From Prosthecobacter sp. (lineage in GTDB: Bacteria; Verrucomicrobiota; Verrucomicrobiia; Verrucomicrobiales; Verrucomicrobiaceae): a DNA stretch of 64,000 bases. Each line of letters begins with the position of its first letter. Position 1 is the stretch's first letter. The notes beneath the pieces were generated by a model that saw only the letters and a program-made list of their open reading frames with translations, searched no databases and was not told the origin of the DNA. The stretch spans positions 108,399-172,398 of the forward strand of contig JAIPJY010000009.1 in NCBI GenBank assembly GCA_021733925.1, given 5' to 3'. The translations under genes were made by a program, and so were the position numbers. Positions 33,734 through 42,305 of this stretch are shown here, one piece after another.

Positions 33734-34456
33734 TTATCTGTCACCCGGTTTGCGATGGCCGCGGTGGTGATGGCGGTAGTGGCTGAGCAGCAGCCAGCCG
33801 GTGATGATCACAATGCAAGCCACGGAGATTACGATGATCAGATAAATGTTGTTGGTTTTGGATGCCGGAGCGTCCACTGGCGCGACTGCTGCTGCGACCA
33901 GTTGGAGTTGAAAGGGACGGCTGGTCTCTCCGGGGAACACCACCTGGGGACGAAGTTCGGTCTTTCCCGCCTTCGAGTGCAGCAAGATCAGGCTGGTGTT
34001 GGCGTCTTTGGCAAAATCGATCTGAAAAGTGGTGGAATTCGTCGGCAGCTGGCCGTTGGCCGTGGCCAGCAGGTGGACTTCCTGGGTGTCTGCCTTCAGG
34101 GGCGTATTGTCGGCGCCGTCCATGGCCTGAATTTTACAGGCGGGAAGCGTCGTTTTTTGTCCGTTGAACAGCACCCCCACTGCACTGGCGAGGTATTGCT
34201 GCGCCTTTTCATGGGTTGCGGCCACCTGCTCGGGCGTTTGCTCCGCGTACCACGAGGCCGGGACCGGCGGAAGCGAGGTGGGGTCGGAGGCAAGAAAGAT
34301 GCGTGGATCGACATTGATGCGGAGCGTGTAGCCTTTGGAGTCGAAATCCGCCTCGACCGTCATATTGGGCACCACGTGGGCAGGCGCGATGCTGGCAACC
34401 GCCAAAAAAGCCAGGGAGACGACCCCTAAGATTCGCGTGCAAAAAAACCGATGCAT
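33734..34456 (-). CDS. Exported protein with C-terminal membrane anchor and His-rich tail
   Basis: 240 residues from ATG 34456 (the frame extends to 34546 but MHRFFCTRILGVVSLAFLAVASIAPAH is a good signal peptide). The mature domain is beta-rich, starting HVVPNMTVEADFDSKGYTLRI, then a helical QTPEQVAATHEKAQQYL, then strands to about residue 190. One membrane segment (YLIIVISVACIVIITGWLLL) is followed by the cytoplasmic tail HYRHHHRGHRK. The layout resembles N-terminal periplasmic domains of HupE-like or metal-associated proteins; the His tail could bind metal. I do not assign a family. Confidence 0.7.
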   Translation of the reverse strand: MHRFFCTRILGVVSLAFLAVASIAPAHVVPNMTVEADFDSKGYTLRINVDPRIFLASDPTSLPPVPASWYAEQTPEQVAATHEKAQQYLASAVGVLFNGQKTTLPACKIQAMDGADNTPLKADTQEVHLLATANGQLPTNSTTFQIDFAKDANTSLILLHSKAGKTELRPQVVFPGETSRPFQLQLVAAAVAPVDAPASKTNNIYLIIVISVACIVIITGWLLLSHYRHHHRGHRKPGDR

Positions 34457-34658
34457 CATGGCGCACGGTGGAGATGCCTGCGGCGATGGCAAATATATCG
34501 TCACACCAAGCCATAAACCCGGCAGAATTAAGGAGTTGATTTTCAAGATGACTCGACGCTTTCGAAAGAACCTGCGAAAAACCTTGTAGCAAGAAGATGA
34601 CCGCGCTTGACTTACGGCGTGTAAATTGCTTCAAAAGAGCATTCCTTTAACCACCCAC

Positions 34659-35585
34659 ATGGGCGCCACACTCAAATCACTGGAGAAAGAACTCGAGATC
34701 ACTCTCGAGGACTTCAATCTGGTCGGACGCAGCCCTGATGCCAGCATCAGGCTGGTGGACGGTGGGGTATCGCGCCAGCATGCCACGATCCGGCGTGACG
34801 GGCAGTTGTTCTGGGTTTCTGATCTTGGCAGTGCGAACGGCAGCTTCGTCAACGATGTGGCGGTGACTACGGCGCGGGCTCTGCGGCATGGTGATCGGGT
34901 GCAGTTTGGCACCAGCACCTTTGTTTTTGACAGCCAGGATGAAGAACGCCCCCCGAGCGAGTCTGGCAACGTCAGCACGCAGTCGCTGCATACCATCGCG
35001 CTGCCGGTCAAGACCGTGCGCGCCACCCTGCTCGTCGGCGACCTTCGCAATTTCACCACCATCTCCTCCCAGCTCAGTGCCGAAGAAGTGGCCGCCATGC
35101 TGCGTGAGTGGTATGCGCAGTGCGAAAAAGTTTTGAAGACCCGCGATGCCATCATCGACAAGTTCATCGGCGACGGCGTCTTTGCCTACTGGCCGGGAGA
35201 TGACATCTCCTCGCGGGTGAAGGCCACCGAGGCCGCCAAGATTCTCAGCAGCCCTGATTCCAGTGAATCCCCCAAGCGCAAATGGCTGAAGGAAAACATG
35301 AACCTGGAAGTTCATTGCCACATCGGCCTGAACATTGGAGATGTCGCCCTGGGTGCCATGGGCCGTGGAGTGAACACCGCCGTGGGCGAAGCTGTGAACG
35401 TGACCTTCCGTATCGAGAGCCTGACCCGCAAACTGCAGGTGCCGGTTCTCGCGGGTGCGCCGTTTCTCAATGGCTGGGAGGAGGGTCTGCAGCTTTACCA
35501 AAACGCGGGCGTCCATCCGGTGAAGGGACAGCCAGATCCTGTCGAGGTCTATTCGCTGATCGACGTGCCGACGATGTCTTTTTAG
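34659..35585 (+). CDS. FHA domain-class III adenylate/guanylate cyclase
   Basis: 309 residues from ATG 34659; the only earlier in-frame start is TTG at 34626. Residues 8-95 form an FHA phosphothreonine-binding domain (NLVGRSPDASIRL, GVSRQHATIRR, DLGSANGSFVN). Residues 120-300 are a class III cyclase: metal Asp residues in VGDLRNFTTIS and IGDGVFAYW, the dimer-arm GLNIGDVALGAMG, and the transition-state Asn/Arg pair in GEAVNVTFRIE. It should make cAMP (Lys in DKFIGDG favours ATP) in response to a phosphorylated partner bound by FHA. Gene is soluble, with no membrane segment, and stands alone. Confidence 0.9.
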   Translation: MGATLKSLEKELEITLEDFNLVGRSPDASIRLVDGGVSRQHATIRRDGQLFWVSDLGSANGSFVNDVAVTTARALRHGDRVQFGTSTFVFDSQDEERPPSESGNVSTQSLHTIALPVKTVRATLLVGDLRNFTTISSQLSAEEVAAMLREWYAQCEKVLKTRDAIIDKFIGDGVFAYWPGDDISSRVKATEAAKILSSPDSSESPKRKWLKENMNLEVHCHIGLNIGDVALGAMGRGVNTAVGEAVNVTFRIESLTRKLQVPVLAGAPFLNGWEEGLQLYQNAGVHPVKGQPDPVEVYSLIDVPTMSF

Positions 35586-35601
35586 GACGTCGTACAGTAG
35601 C

Positions 35602-35713
35602 CATCTCGCTCCCGCGAGATGAGCCCACGACTCTCGATTCCTGCCACGTTTTCAATGACTCGAAAGCGATCTGTCTCATAGCGCGCGCCAAGCTCCTCTC
35701 GCGGAGCGAGAGG
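35602..35713. repeat. Two perfect hairpins between convergent genes
   Basis: CATCTCGC-TCCC-GCGAGATG at 35602-35621 and CCTCTCGC-GGA-GCGAGAGG at 35695-35713. Both have the core CTCGC/GCGAG. They lie between the cyclase and GNAT stops and might terminate both, but without T tracts a dispersed palindrome family is equally likely. Confidence 0.7.
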
Positions 35714-35714
35714 G

Positions 35715-36224
35715 CTACTTTGCTTCACCGTCCAGCAGACGCTGCATGTCTTCGCGCGTCATGCGGTAGAGCAGCCACTCGCTCATTCGTTTGGCGCCGA
35801 TGCGCTGCTCATACACCTGCTGTGCGTTCACATTCCAGTCGAGCGCGGTCCATTCCACCCGGCCGCAGCCGCGTTCATGGGCGAGGCTGACCACTTTTTT
35901 GAGCAAGGCACCACCCACGCCGCCTTTGCGTCTCTCCGGCAGGACAAACAGGTCTTCGAGATAGAGGGTCGGCAGCGCGAGGAAGCTCGAATAGGTCTCC
36001 ACGAGGATCATGTAGCCACAGGGCTCTGTATCTTGGTTTACAAAGGCCAGCCAGACCTCGATGCGTGGCTTTGCGCCGAGGGCGTCTTCCACCAAGCGTG
36101 CCTGTGCGGCTGCATCGGGTGGTGTGAGCTTTTCAAACTCCGCCAGTGCTATGACCAAATGGCAAAACGCCGCCGCGTGTTCACGTGCCAGCGGACGCAG
36201 CTCGATTTGCAGCGCTGTGCTCAT
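35715..36224 (-). CDS. GNAT-family N-acetyltransferase
   Basis: 169 residues. Motif order of the GNAT fold: LRPLAREHAAAFCHLV at the start, LEDLFVLPERRKGGVGGALLKKV with the acetyl-CoA loop RxxGxG/A, and late CGRVEWTALDWNVNAQQVYE. The sequence resembles diamine/spermidine-type acetyltransferases (ALDWN, YEQRIGAK). It transfers acetyl from acetyl-CoA to an amine; the natural substrate cannot be told. Start ATG overlaps the miaB stop, so the two are coupled. Confidence 0.9.
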   Translation of the reverse strand: MSTALQIELRPLAREHAAAFCHLVIALAEFEKLTPPDAAAQARLVEDALGAKPRIEVWLAFVNQDTEPCGYMILVETYSSFLALPTLYLEDLFVLPERRKGGVGGALLKKVVSLAHERGCGRVEWTALDWNVNAQQVYEQRIGAKRMSEWLLYRMTREDMQRLLDGEAK

Positions 36225-37579
36225 GCATGCAGCACGGGATCGCCAAACAAGGTGAAGTGTCCGGCTTCAGCGACGCGCACTTTGAAAATTTCGCCCGTGT
36301 GGCGTTCGGGATTGCCGTCGAAAACCACGATGCGGTTTGAGCCTGTGCGGCCGGTGAGGCGCTGATCGTTCGTCTTGCTGGGTCCTTCGCAGAGGATTTC
36401 AACTTCTTTGCCCACGAGCTTGTCATACATCGGCAAGGCGATGCGATTTACCAGACCGAGCAGATCCTGATTGCGCTCTTCTTTGACGCGTTCCGGCACC
36501 TGAATGGCTTCTTCCATCTCTGCAGCGGGTGTGCCACGGCGCTTGGAATAGCGAAACACGAAGGCATTATCGAAGCCGATGGTTTCAAACATTTGACGTG
36601 TCTCCAAGTAGTTCTCCTCTGTCTCGCCGGGGAAGCCCACGATCACATCGGTCGTCACCGCGATGTCCGGACGAGCCGTGCGGATGCGCTCGACGAGTTC
36701 CGTGAACTTGGCCGAGGTGTAAGGCCGGTGCATGCGTTTCAAGATGGCATCGCTGCCGCTTTGCACAGGCAGATGCACGTGCTCGGCGAGTTTCGGCAGG
36801 TAGGTAAAGGCTTCGATAAGATCCTTCTTATAGCCAATCGGGTGCGGGCTGGTGAAGCGAATGCGCTTGATGCCGGGCACCTCATGCACGGCCTCAAGGA
36901 GTTGCACGAAGGGGCTTTTGCCGTCCACCGCTGGGAATTCATGCCGGCCGTAGAGATTCACGATCTGGCCGAGCAGGGTGACTTCCTTCACGCCGCGATC
37001 AGCGAGGCGTTTCACCTCTTCGACAATGTCTGCGATGGGCCTGCCGCGCTCGCCGCCGCGTGTGTAGGGCACGATGCAGAAGGTGCACTTCATGTTGCAG
37101 CCCTGCATGATGCTCACAAAGGCGCTCGCCTGCTTTTCCTTCAGCGTGTGGTCACGGATCGTGTTTTGCGAGGCTGCTTCTTCCTCGACATCGACAATGG
37201 AAAAACGCTCGTCGTCCATCTGCTTCGCCTCTTTGGCGCGGATGATCTCATCCACGTAATCGACCACACGATGATACTTCTGGGTGCCGACGACGAGATC
37301 CACGTTTGCCTTGCCCACCAGTTCACTGCCGCGGCTCTGTGCCATGCAGCCCATGAAACCAGTGACCAGCGGTGTGCGACGGCGGCGCACCATGCCCATC
37401 TTGCCCAGGGCTTTCTGCTCCGCCTGATCGCGCACGGAGCAGGTGTTGATCAGCACCACGTCCGCGTCCTCGTCACGCGCGGTCATGGTGTAGCCGCGCT
37501 CGACGAACATCTGCGACACCTGTTCGGTGTCGCGTTCGTTCATCTGGCAGCCGTAGGTTTTGATGTGGACGCGTGGCAT
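36221..37579 (-). CDS. miaB: tRNA-2-methylthio-N6-dimethylallyladenosine synthase (MiaB)
   Basis: 452 residues from ATG 37579 (the frame opens at 37624). N-terminal UPF0004 domain with three Cys of one iron-sulfur cluster (TYGCQMNERD, NTCSVRDQAE, GFMGCMAQ), radical-SAM CxxxCxxC in GCNMKCTFCIVPYTRG, and a C-terminal TRAM domain. MiaB adds the methylthio group at A37 of tRNAs reading codons that start with U. All catalytic cysteines are present. It precedes the GNAT gene in a two-gene operon. Confidence 0.96.
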   Translation of the reverse strand: MPRVHIKTYGCQMNERDTEQVSQMFVERGYTMTARDEDADVVLINTCSVRDQAEQKALGKMGMVRRRRTPLVTGFMGCMAQSRGSELVGKANVDLVVGTQKYHRVVDYVDEIIRAKEAKQMDDERFSIVDVEEEAASQNTIRDHTLKEKQASAFVSIMQGCNMKCTFCIVPYTRGGERGRPIADIVEEVKRLADRGVKEVTLLGQIVNLYGRHEFPAVDGKSPFVQLLEAVHEVPGIKRIRFTSPHPIGYKKDLIEAFTYLPKLAEHVHLPVQSGSDAILKRMHRPYTSAKFTELVERIRTARPDIAVTTDVIVGFPGETEENYLETRQMFETIGFDNAFVFRYSKRRGTPAAEMEEAIQVPERVKEERNQDLLGLVNRIALPMYDKLVGKEVEILCEGPSKTNDQRLTGRTGSNRIVVFDGNPERHTGEIFKVRVAEAGHFTLFGDPVLHA

Positions 37580-37645
37580 TGGGGGCGGTGAGAATACCCA
37601 CGCCCGCCCAAAAGACAACCCCAAGGCGCTTTGGCCCCGTCCGGG

Positions 37646-38086
37646 TCAAGCTTTGATCTCAAAGATCGCCTCGACCTCCACGGCTGCGCCGGTGGGGAGC
37701 TGGGCGAAGCCCAGGGCGCTGCGGGCGTGGTAGCCGTCGCCTTCCTTGCCGAAGATTTCGTGCAGCAGGTCGGAGCAGCCGTTGATGACGAGGTGCTGGT
37801 CGGTGTATTCCAGCGTGGAGTTCACGCAGCCGAGCACCTTGAGGACTTTGAGGCCGTCCAACGTGCCGTGGGTGTCCCACACGGAGCGCAGCACCTTTTC
37901 GGCGCAGTTCTTGGCGGCCTTGTAGCCGTCCTCGGTCGAGACACCAGCGCCCAGCTTGCCCTTGAGATCGCTCACATGGCCGGAGGTGAGGAGCTGATTG
38001 CCGCTGCGGATGCAGAGGTTCAGGTAGGCGGGTGGTTGCTTCGTGAAAACGAGACCGAGGGATTCTGCTTTTTGCTGGGGTGTCAT
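37646..38086 (-). CDS. RidA/YjgF family protein
   Basis: 146 residues from ATG 38086 (frame open to 38140). Family features: NLCIRSGNQLLTSGHVSD near the start, AAKNCAEKVLRSV helix, VNSTLEYTDQHLVINGCSDLL, and ARSALGFAQLPTGAAVEVEAIFEI, where the Arg corresponds to the residue needed for enamine/imine deamination. It forms trimers and removes reactive enamines from PLP chemistry. The first 20 residues belong to the longer Rid subgroup. It stands 60 bp from miaB and may be transcribed with it. Confidence 0.92.
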   Translation of the reverse strand: MTPQQKAESLGLVFTKQPPAYLNLCIRSGNQLLTSGHVSDLKGKLGAGVSTEDGYKAAKNCAEKVLRSVWDTHGTLDGLKVLKVLGCVNSTLEYTDQHLVINGCSDLLHEIFGKEGDGYHARSALGFAQLPTGAAVEVEAIFEIKA

Positions 38087-38159
38087 GGTGGGAAATGAGA
38101 AGTGGATGCAGAATACGAATTGGAAAACGAAAACTGGCAAACAGTTGAAATGACTGCCG

Positions 38160-39203
38160 TCATATCTTCACCAAGCCGCCCATCTGCCACATTAGCTTGT
38201 CCAGAGCGAGGCCGAGCTTTTCGCTGCGGCCATTGAGCAATCCGGCCCAGCAGAATCCCTTGGTGGTGTGTACCATGATCGTGGTGGTTCCGGGCAGAGA
38301 CCCGGAGTGCCACCAGTTCGGCACCTTGTTCACGTTCCAGCCACGAGCGTAGCTCTCGCTGACGCTGTGTGTGGTCATGGCATGAATTGAATCCTGCTTG
38401 AGCAATATCGGGAGCTGTGAGGCGAAGCGCACCAGATCAGCTGCTGTGGCGATCAAGCCGCCGTGAGAGTCCATGCGTGAGACGTTCATGCCGTAAGCTG
38501 CGCCCGGTTTGGGTGTGAGATACATCACCTCATTCTGCTTCCGTTCTGCCAGGGTGTTGCCGGCGATCTGCATGCTCGTGATGCCGCATTTTGAGAGTAT
38601 TTCCTGTGTGATCAGCTTGTCGTAAGGGAGCTTCAGCACCTTCTCCAGCACACGGCCCAGAACACAGTAGCCGAAGTTTGAATAGGCGAAGTTTTCTCCC
38701 GGCTTGTGGGTTTGTTTCTGGTTGACCAGCGTCCAGGCGATGAGCTCAGCGTGCTGCATCTGCGGATTTTTAAACATGGGATCGTCCTTGTCATTCGCCC
38801 AGCCGCCGCTGGTGTGGGTGAGCAGGTGATCCACGGTGACTGCGGCCACCTCGCTGTTGTAATCGCCACCCAGGACACCCTTCGGGCCGAAGACTGTGCT
38901 GTCGGGCTGCAGAAGCCCTCTTTCAATGCACAGCATCACTGCCGTGGCTGTGATCGGTTTGGAGACACTTGCAATGCGGAAACGGTGCTGCGGCGTGATG
39001 GTCTCCTTACCTTCGGCATCGGCAAAGCCATAGCCCGCCTCGAAGTCGATCTTTCCCGCCCTGCCATAGGCGATGCTCATGCCCTGGATGCCCTGTTCGC
39101 GCAGGAACGCTTCGGCGATGCCGCGAATCTTGTCGGTCTCGGTTGCTGCAGCTGCGGCAACCGGCCATGCGGCCAGCGAAGTCACAAAGGCGCGTCGTTT
39201 CAT
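38160..39203 (-). CDS. Exported serine beta-lactamase-fold hydrolase
   Basis: 347 residues from ATG 39203. A signal with twin Arg (MKRRAFVTSLAAWPVAAAAA) is followed by a class C beta-lactamase/D-Ala carboxypeptidase-type domain: SVSK (nucleophile Ser) in RIASVSKPITATAV, YSNFGY as the YxN motif, and HSGS in NWWHSGSLPG in place of KTG. This HxG version is typical of esterase/peptidase-type members, so a true beta-lactamase function is less likely. It probably acts in the periplasm on peptidoglycan fragments or esters. Divergent from the 39241 gene by 37 bp. Confidence 0.88.
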   Translation of the reverse strand: MKRRAFVTSLAAWPVAAAAATETDKIRGIAEAFLREQGIQGMSIAYGRAGKIDFEAGYGFADAEGKETITPQHRFRIASVSKPITATAVMLCIERGLLQPDSTVFGPKGVLGGDYNSEVAAVTVDHLLTHTSGGWANDKDDPMFKNPQMQHAELIAWTLVNQKQTHKPGENFAYSNFGYCVLGRVLEKVLKLPYDKLITQEILSKCGITSMQIAGNTLAERKQNEVMYLTPKPGAAYGMNVSRMDSHGGLIATAADLVRFASQLPILLKQDSIHAMTTHSVSESYARGWNVNKVPNWWHSGSLPGTTTIMVHTTKGFCWAGLLNGRSEKLGLALDKLMWQMGGLVKI

Positions 39204-39240
39204 GCGAACCACATCACACCTTGACGCCTAGCTGCCGTCA

Positions 39241-40491
39241 ATGAAAACATCACTCATGCTCCGGTTTCTCATTCTGCCAGCCCTCCTCACCCTCAGCGCC
39301 CACGCCCAGAACATCGATACCAGCACGCTCACCGGCAAAGTGGTCTGTGGCTATCAAGGCTGGTTCCGCTGTGAGGGCGATGGCAGCAGCAACGGCTGGC
39401 ATCACTATGCCGCAGGTAAAACCTTCGAGCCAGGGCACGCACACATCGAGATGTGGCCGGATGTGAGTGAACTGCCAAAGGAGGCGCGTGTGGCGACGCC
39501 GTTCAGGCATGCCGATGGCCGCACTGCCGAGGTCTTCAGCTCGGTCCATCCCGCCGTGGTGCAGCTTCATTTCAAATGGATGCGCGACTACGGCATCGAC
39601 GGTGCCTTTGTGCAGCGCTTCGCCACCACCACCCGTGACAAACGCTTCTGTGAACCGATGGATCAGGTGCTTGCCCACTGTCAGTCTGCGGCAAAGGCCA
39701 ACGGGCGCGGTTTGACGCTGATGTATGATCTCAGCGGCATCAAGGAGGACGGCATTCAGCTGGTGATCGACGACTGGAAGCGCCTCATCACCGAGAAGCG
39801 CCTGGACCCCAAGGGCTCCAGCTATTTCAAACATCACGGCAAGCCGCTCGTGGCGCTGTGGGGACTGGGTTTTAACGACCGTGCGCCGATGCTCGAAGAG
39901 TGGTCACGGCTGATCACCTTTCTGCGTGATGATCCTGAATTCGGCGGCTGTGCCATCATGCTGGGCGTGCCCTATTACTGGCGGACGCTGGATCACGACT
40001 GCATCCAAGATCCTCAGCTGCATGCACTCATCGCCCGTGCGGACATCGTCAGCCCATGGGCGGTCGGCCGATTGGGCACGCCGCAGGACGCCGCCAGCCG
40101 TGGGGAGAAAATTCTGAAACCCGACGTCGCGTGGTGCACGGAGCACAAGCTTGATTACCTGCCGGTCATCTTCCCAGGCTTCAGCTGGACCAATCTCTCC
40201 AAGTCACGCGGCGAGGAGAAGACGTTCGATCAGATTCCACGCCTAGGCGGCCAGTTCCTTTGGTCACAGGCGCTCGCGGCCAAGCAGGCTGGGGCACAGA
40301 TGCTCTACGTCGCCATGTTTGACGAACTGGATGAAGGCACCGCCATTTTCAAAACCGACATCCATCCGCCTGTGGGAGAGAGCCGCTTCCTCGCCGAGCC
40401 TGATCTGCCGAATGACCATTATCTGTGGCTCACGGGCATGCTCGGAAAGCTGCTGCGGGGTGAAACGCCAGATTCCATGCCGAAGCGCTGA
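39241..40491 (+). CDS. Secreted glycoside hydrolase family 71/99-like protein
   Basis: 416 residues with a Sec signal (MLRFLILPALLTLSAHAQ). The mature sequence begins VVCGYQGWFRCEGDGSSNGW, the hallmark of GH71/GH99-like proteins that use Tyr/Trp-rich barrels. Then come MWPDVSEL, HFKWMRDYGIDGAFVQRFA, LMYDLSGI and YVAMFDELDEGTAIFK near the C-terminus, with acidic residues in the likely active centre. Relatives cleave alpha-mannans or related glycans; the exact linkage is unknown. It follows the divergent serine hydrolase and may share its promoter region. Confidence 0.85.
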   Translation: MKTSLMLRFLILPALLTLSAHAQNIDTSTLTGKVVCGYQGWFRCEGDGSSNGWHHYAAGKTFEPGHAHIEMWPDVSELPKEARVATPFRHADGRTAEVFSSVHPAVVQLHFKWMRDYGIDGAFVQRFATTTRDKRFCEPMDQVLAHCQSAAKANGRGLTLMYDLSGIKEDGIQLVIDDWKRLITEKRLDPKGSSYFKHHGKPLVALWGLGFNDRAPMLEEWSRLITFLRDDPEFGGCAIMLGVPYYWRTLDHDCIQDPQLHALIARADIVSPWAVGRLGTPQDAASRGEKILKPDVAWCTEHKLDYLPVIFPGFSWTNLSKSRGEEKTFDQIPRLGGQFLWSQALAAKQAGAQMLYVAMFDELDEGTAIFKTDIHPPVGESRFLAEPDLPNDHYLWLTGMLGKLLRGETPDSMPKR

Positions 40492-40498
40492 ACTGGAT

Positions 40499-40735
40499 TT
40501 ACGACAAGTCCGAGGCCAGCACCGAATTCGCGGCACGCAGCGCGAGCTCCTTGGCCTGCGCAATCACGCGCACGGAGGTGGCGTCAAAGAGGTAGGCATG
40601 GCAGCTCGGGCAGGTGATGGCACGCGTGACCACGATGGAGCCGCAGCCTTCGCAGACTTTATACTGCTCGGGATGGGTGGCGATCTTCTCGGCCTGCTTC
40701 AGACGTGAGTCTGGTTTGTGCTCATGCGCGCTCAT
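40499..40735 (-). CDS. Small zinc-ribbon protein
   Basis: 78 residues. Two CxxC pairs, CEGC and CPSC, separated by 12 residues form a zinc ribbon in the middle; the N-terminus is charged (HEHKPDSRLKQAEKIATHPEQY) and the C-terminus is an amphipathic helix (VIAQAKELALRAANSVLAS). It could bind nucleic acid or act as an assembly adaptor. The family is not recognised. It is convergent with the GH71/99-like gene, 7 nt apart. Confidence 0.75.
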   Translation of the reverse strand: MSAHEHKPDSRLKQAEKIATHPEQYKVCEGCGSIVVTRAITCPSCHAYLFDATSVRVIAQAKELALRAANSVLASDLS

Positions 40736-40837
40736 TTAATGACTCTACGATGCTACGACGACATTGGCCGAGTGCAACGCTGCTGATAAACAACTTACAC
40801 TGTTTTTTGCTCTTGCTTTGCGGATGTTAAGCAAGTC

Positions 40838-42211
40838 TCAGCCCAGTCCTGCGACTTTCCAACCCTCGCGGTATTTTCGCGTGAGCTGGGCATTGAGCTC
40901 AGGCTGGTTCGTCACCTGGCCTGCAGCGGCGTCCCATTCGATCCAGCCGCCGGGATTGCGCTCGGCGAGGACACCGAGGAGCACCGCCTCCGTCACCGGG
41001 CAGCCGTAGGTGGGCAGATCGGTGGCGGCTTTCTCGCCCTTGATGCAGGCATCCACCCAGTCGGTGTAGTGATTGGCGATGCGTGTCTTCGGATACGCGA
41101 AGCCGGTGAATTTTTCCTCTGGCACCAGCCAGGGGCGCTGGCTGTGCGGCTTGAAGATGCTGCCGTTTTCGCCGATGAAGAAGATGCCGCTGGGGGTGTC
41201 TTTGGTGAGCACGCTGGGCTTGATGACGCGGGCGTCATACGAATCGCCGCCGTCGGTCCAGGTCATTTTGATCTTGTCGCCCGCTGTGAGTGGTGTTCCG
41301 GGGAATTCGAGCTCAAGGTGGCGCTTCTGAGCGTAGAGATCGCCCGAGCTGCCAGCATCCAGGCAGCGCACGCGGGTGGGTGCGGCGAGGCCGAGGCAGG
41401 CAAAAACGACATCGAAGTAGTGGCAGCCCATGTCCCCCATCATGCCGACGCCGAAATCCACCCATGAGCGCCACATCGAGGGATGATAGGCACCCTCAAG
41501 AAAGGGCACTTCATTCGCGACGCCCAGCCAGAGGTTCCAATCCAGATTCTCCGGCACCGGATCGGCCTGCGCTTTGCGTTCGGTGACTTTGGGCCACCAG
41601 TTCGCCTTTTTGTTCTCCCAGCAGATGATTTCCTTCACCTTGCCGATGGCACCGCTTTTGATGAGATCGACGGCGAGCGAGGTTTCGATGCTGGAATGGC
41701 CCTGCGTGCCCATCTGCGTGGTCACACCGGCCTTCGCAGCCTCAGCACCGAGGATCCGCGCCTCGTGAATGTGATGCGTGAGCGGCTTTTGCAGATAGAC
41801 GTGCTTTTTCGCCCGCAACGCAGTCACGGCCATCGCGGCATGCATGTGGTCCGGTGTGCCGATCGTCACCGCGTCGACGCTGTCGCCCAGCTTGGCAAGC
41901 ATCTCGCGATAATCACGAAACGGTGCCGCACCTTCCAGCCGCTTCGCCGCATCGGGGTCTTGGAGTTCTTTCCGCCGTGTTGCATTGCCACCCCGTGCGA
42001 GTTCGAGTGTCTTGGAGTCCACATCGCACATGCCTACCAGGCGCACTTTGGAGTGCTGTAGCACGCTCATCATCGTCACGGCTCCCATCCCGCCGACTCC
42101 GATGGAGGCTACCTGAAACATCGAATTCGGCGACCTCGCGCTCAGGATGGCGGGGGCAGATATGGAGGCAGAGGCTGCAAGGGATTGCTTGAGGAAATGA
42201 CGGCGGTTCAT
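40838..42211 (-). CDS. Tat-exported Gfo/Idh/MocA-family oxidoreductase
   Basis: 457 residues. A twin-arginine signal (NRRHFLKQSLAASASIS) is followed by a Rossmann fold with VASIGVGGMGAV, and the family motif near the active Lys reads YLQKPLTH instead of the usual EKP. Downstream is GHSSIETSLAVDLIKSGAIGKV and a C-terminal GFO_IDH_MocA_C-type domain with WRSWVDFGVGMMGDMGCHYFD. NAD(P)-binding members oxidise sugars or act as isomerases using tightly bound cofactor. Export by Tat fits cofactor loading in the cytoplasm. The substrate is unknown. Confidence 0.9.
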   Translation of the reverse strand: MNRRHFLKQSLAASASISAPAILSARSPNSMFQVASIGVGGMGAVTMMSVLQHSKVRLVGMCDVDSKTLELARGGNATRRKELQDPDAAKRLEGAAPFRDYREMLAKLGDSVDAVTIGTPDHMHAAMAVTALRAKKHVYLQKPLTHHIHEARILGAEAAKAGVTTQMGTQGHSSIETSLAVDLIKSGAIGKVKEIICWENKKANWWPKVTERKAQADPVPENLDWNLWLGVANEVPFLEGAYHPSMWRSWVDFGVGMMGDMGCHYFDVVFACLGLAAPTRVRCLDAGSSGDLYAQKRHLELEFPGTPLTAGDKIKMTWTDGGDSYDARVIKPSVLTKDTPSGIFFIGENGSIFKPHSQRPWLVPEEKFTGFAYPKTRIANHYTDWVDACIKGEKAATDLPTYGCPVTEAVLLGVLAERNPGGWIEWDAAAGQVTNQPELNAQLTRKYREGWKVAGLG

Positions 42212-42305
42212 GAGGAGGAAGGGAACGCGAATGCAGGGTGTTTTGTAGCCTGTAAATACAATTCCACGCCACGAACAGGACTCCTTCTGTCGCGCTTATC
42301 GGAGC

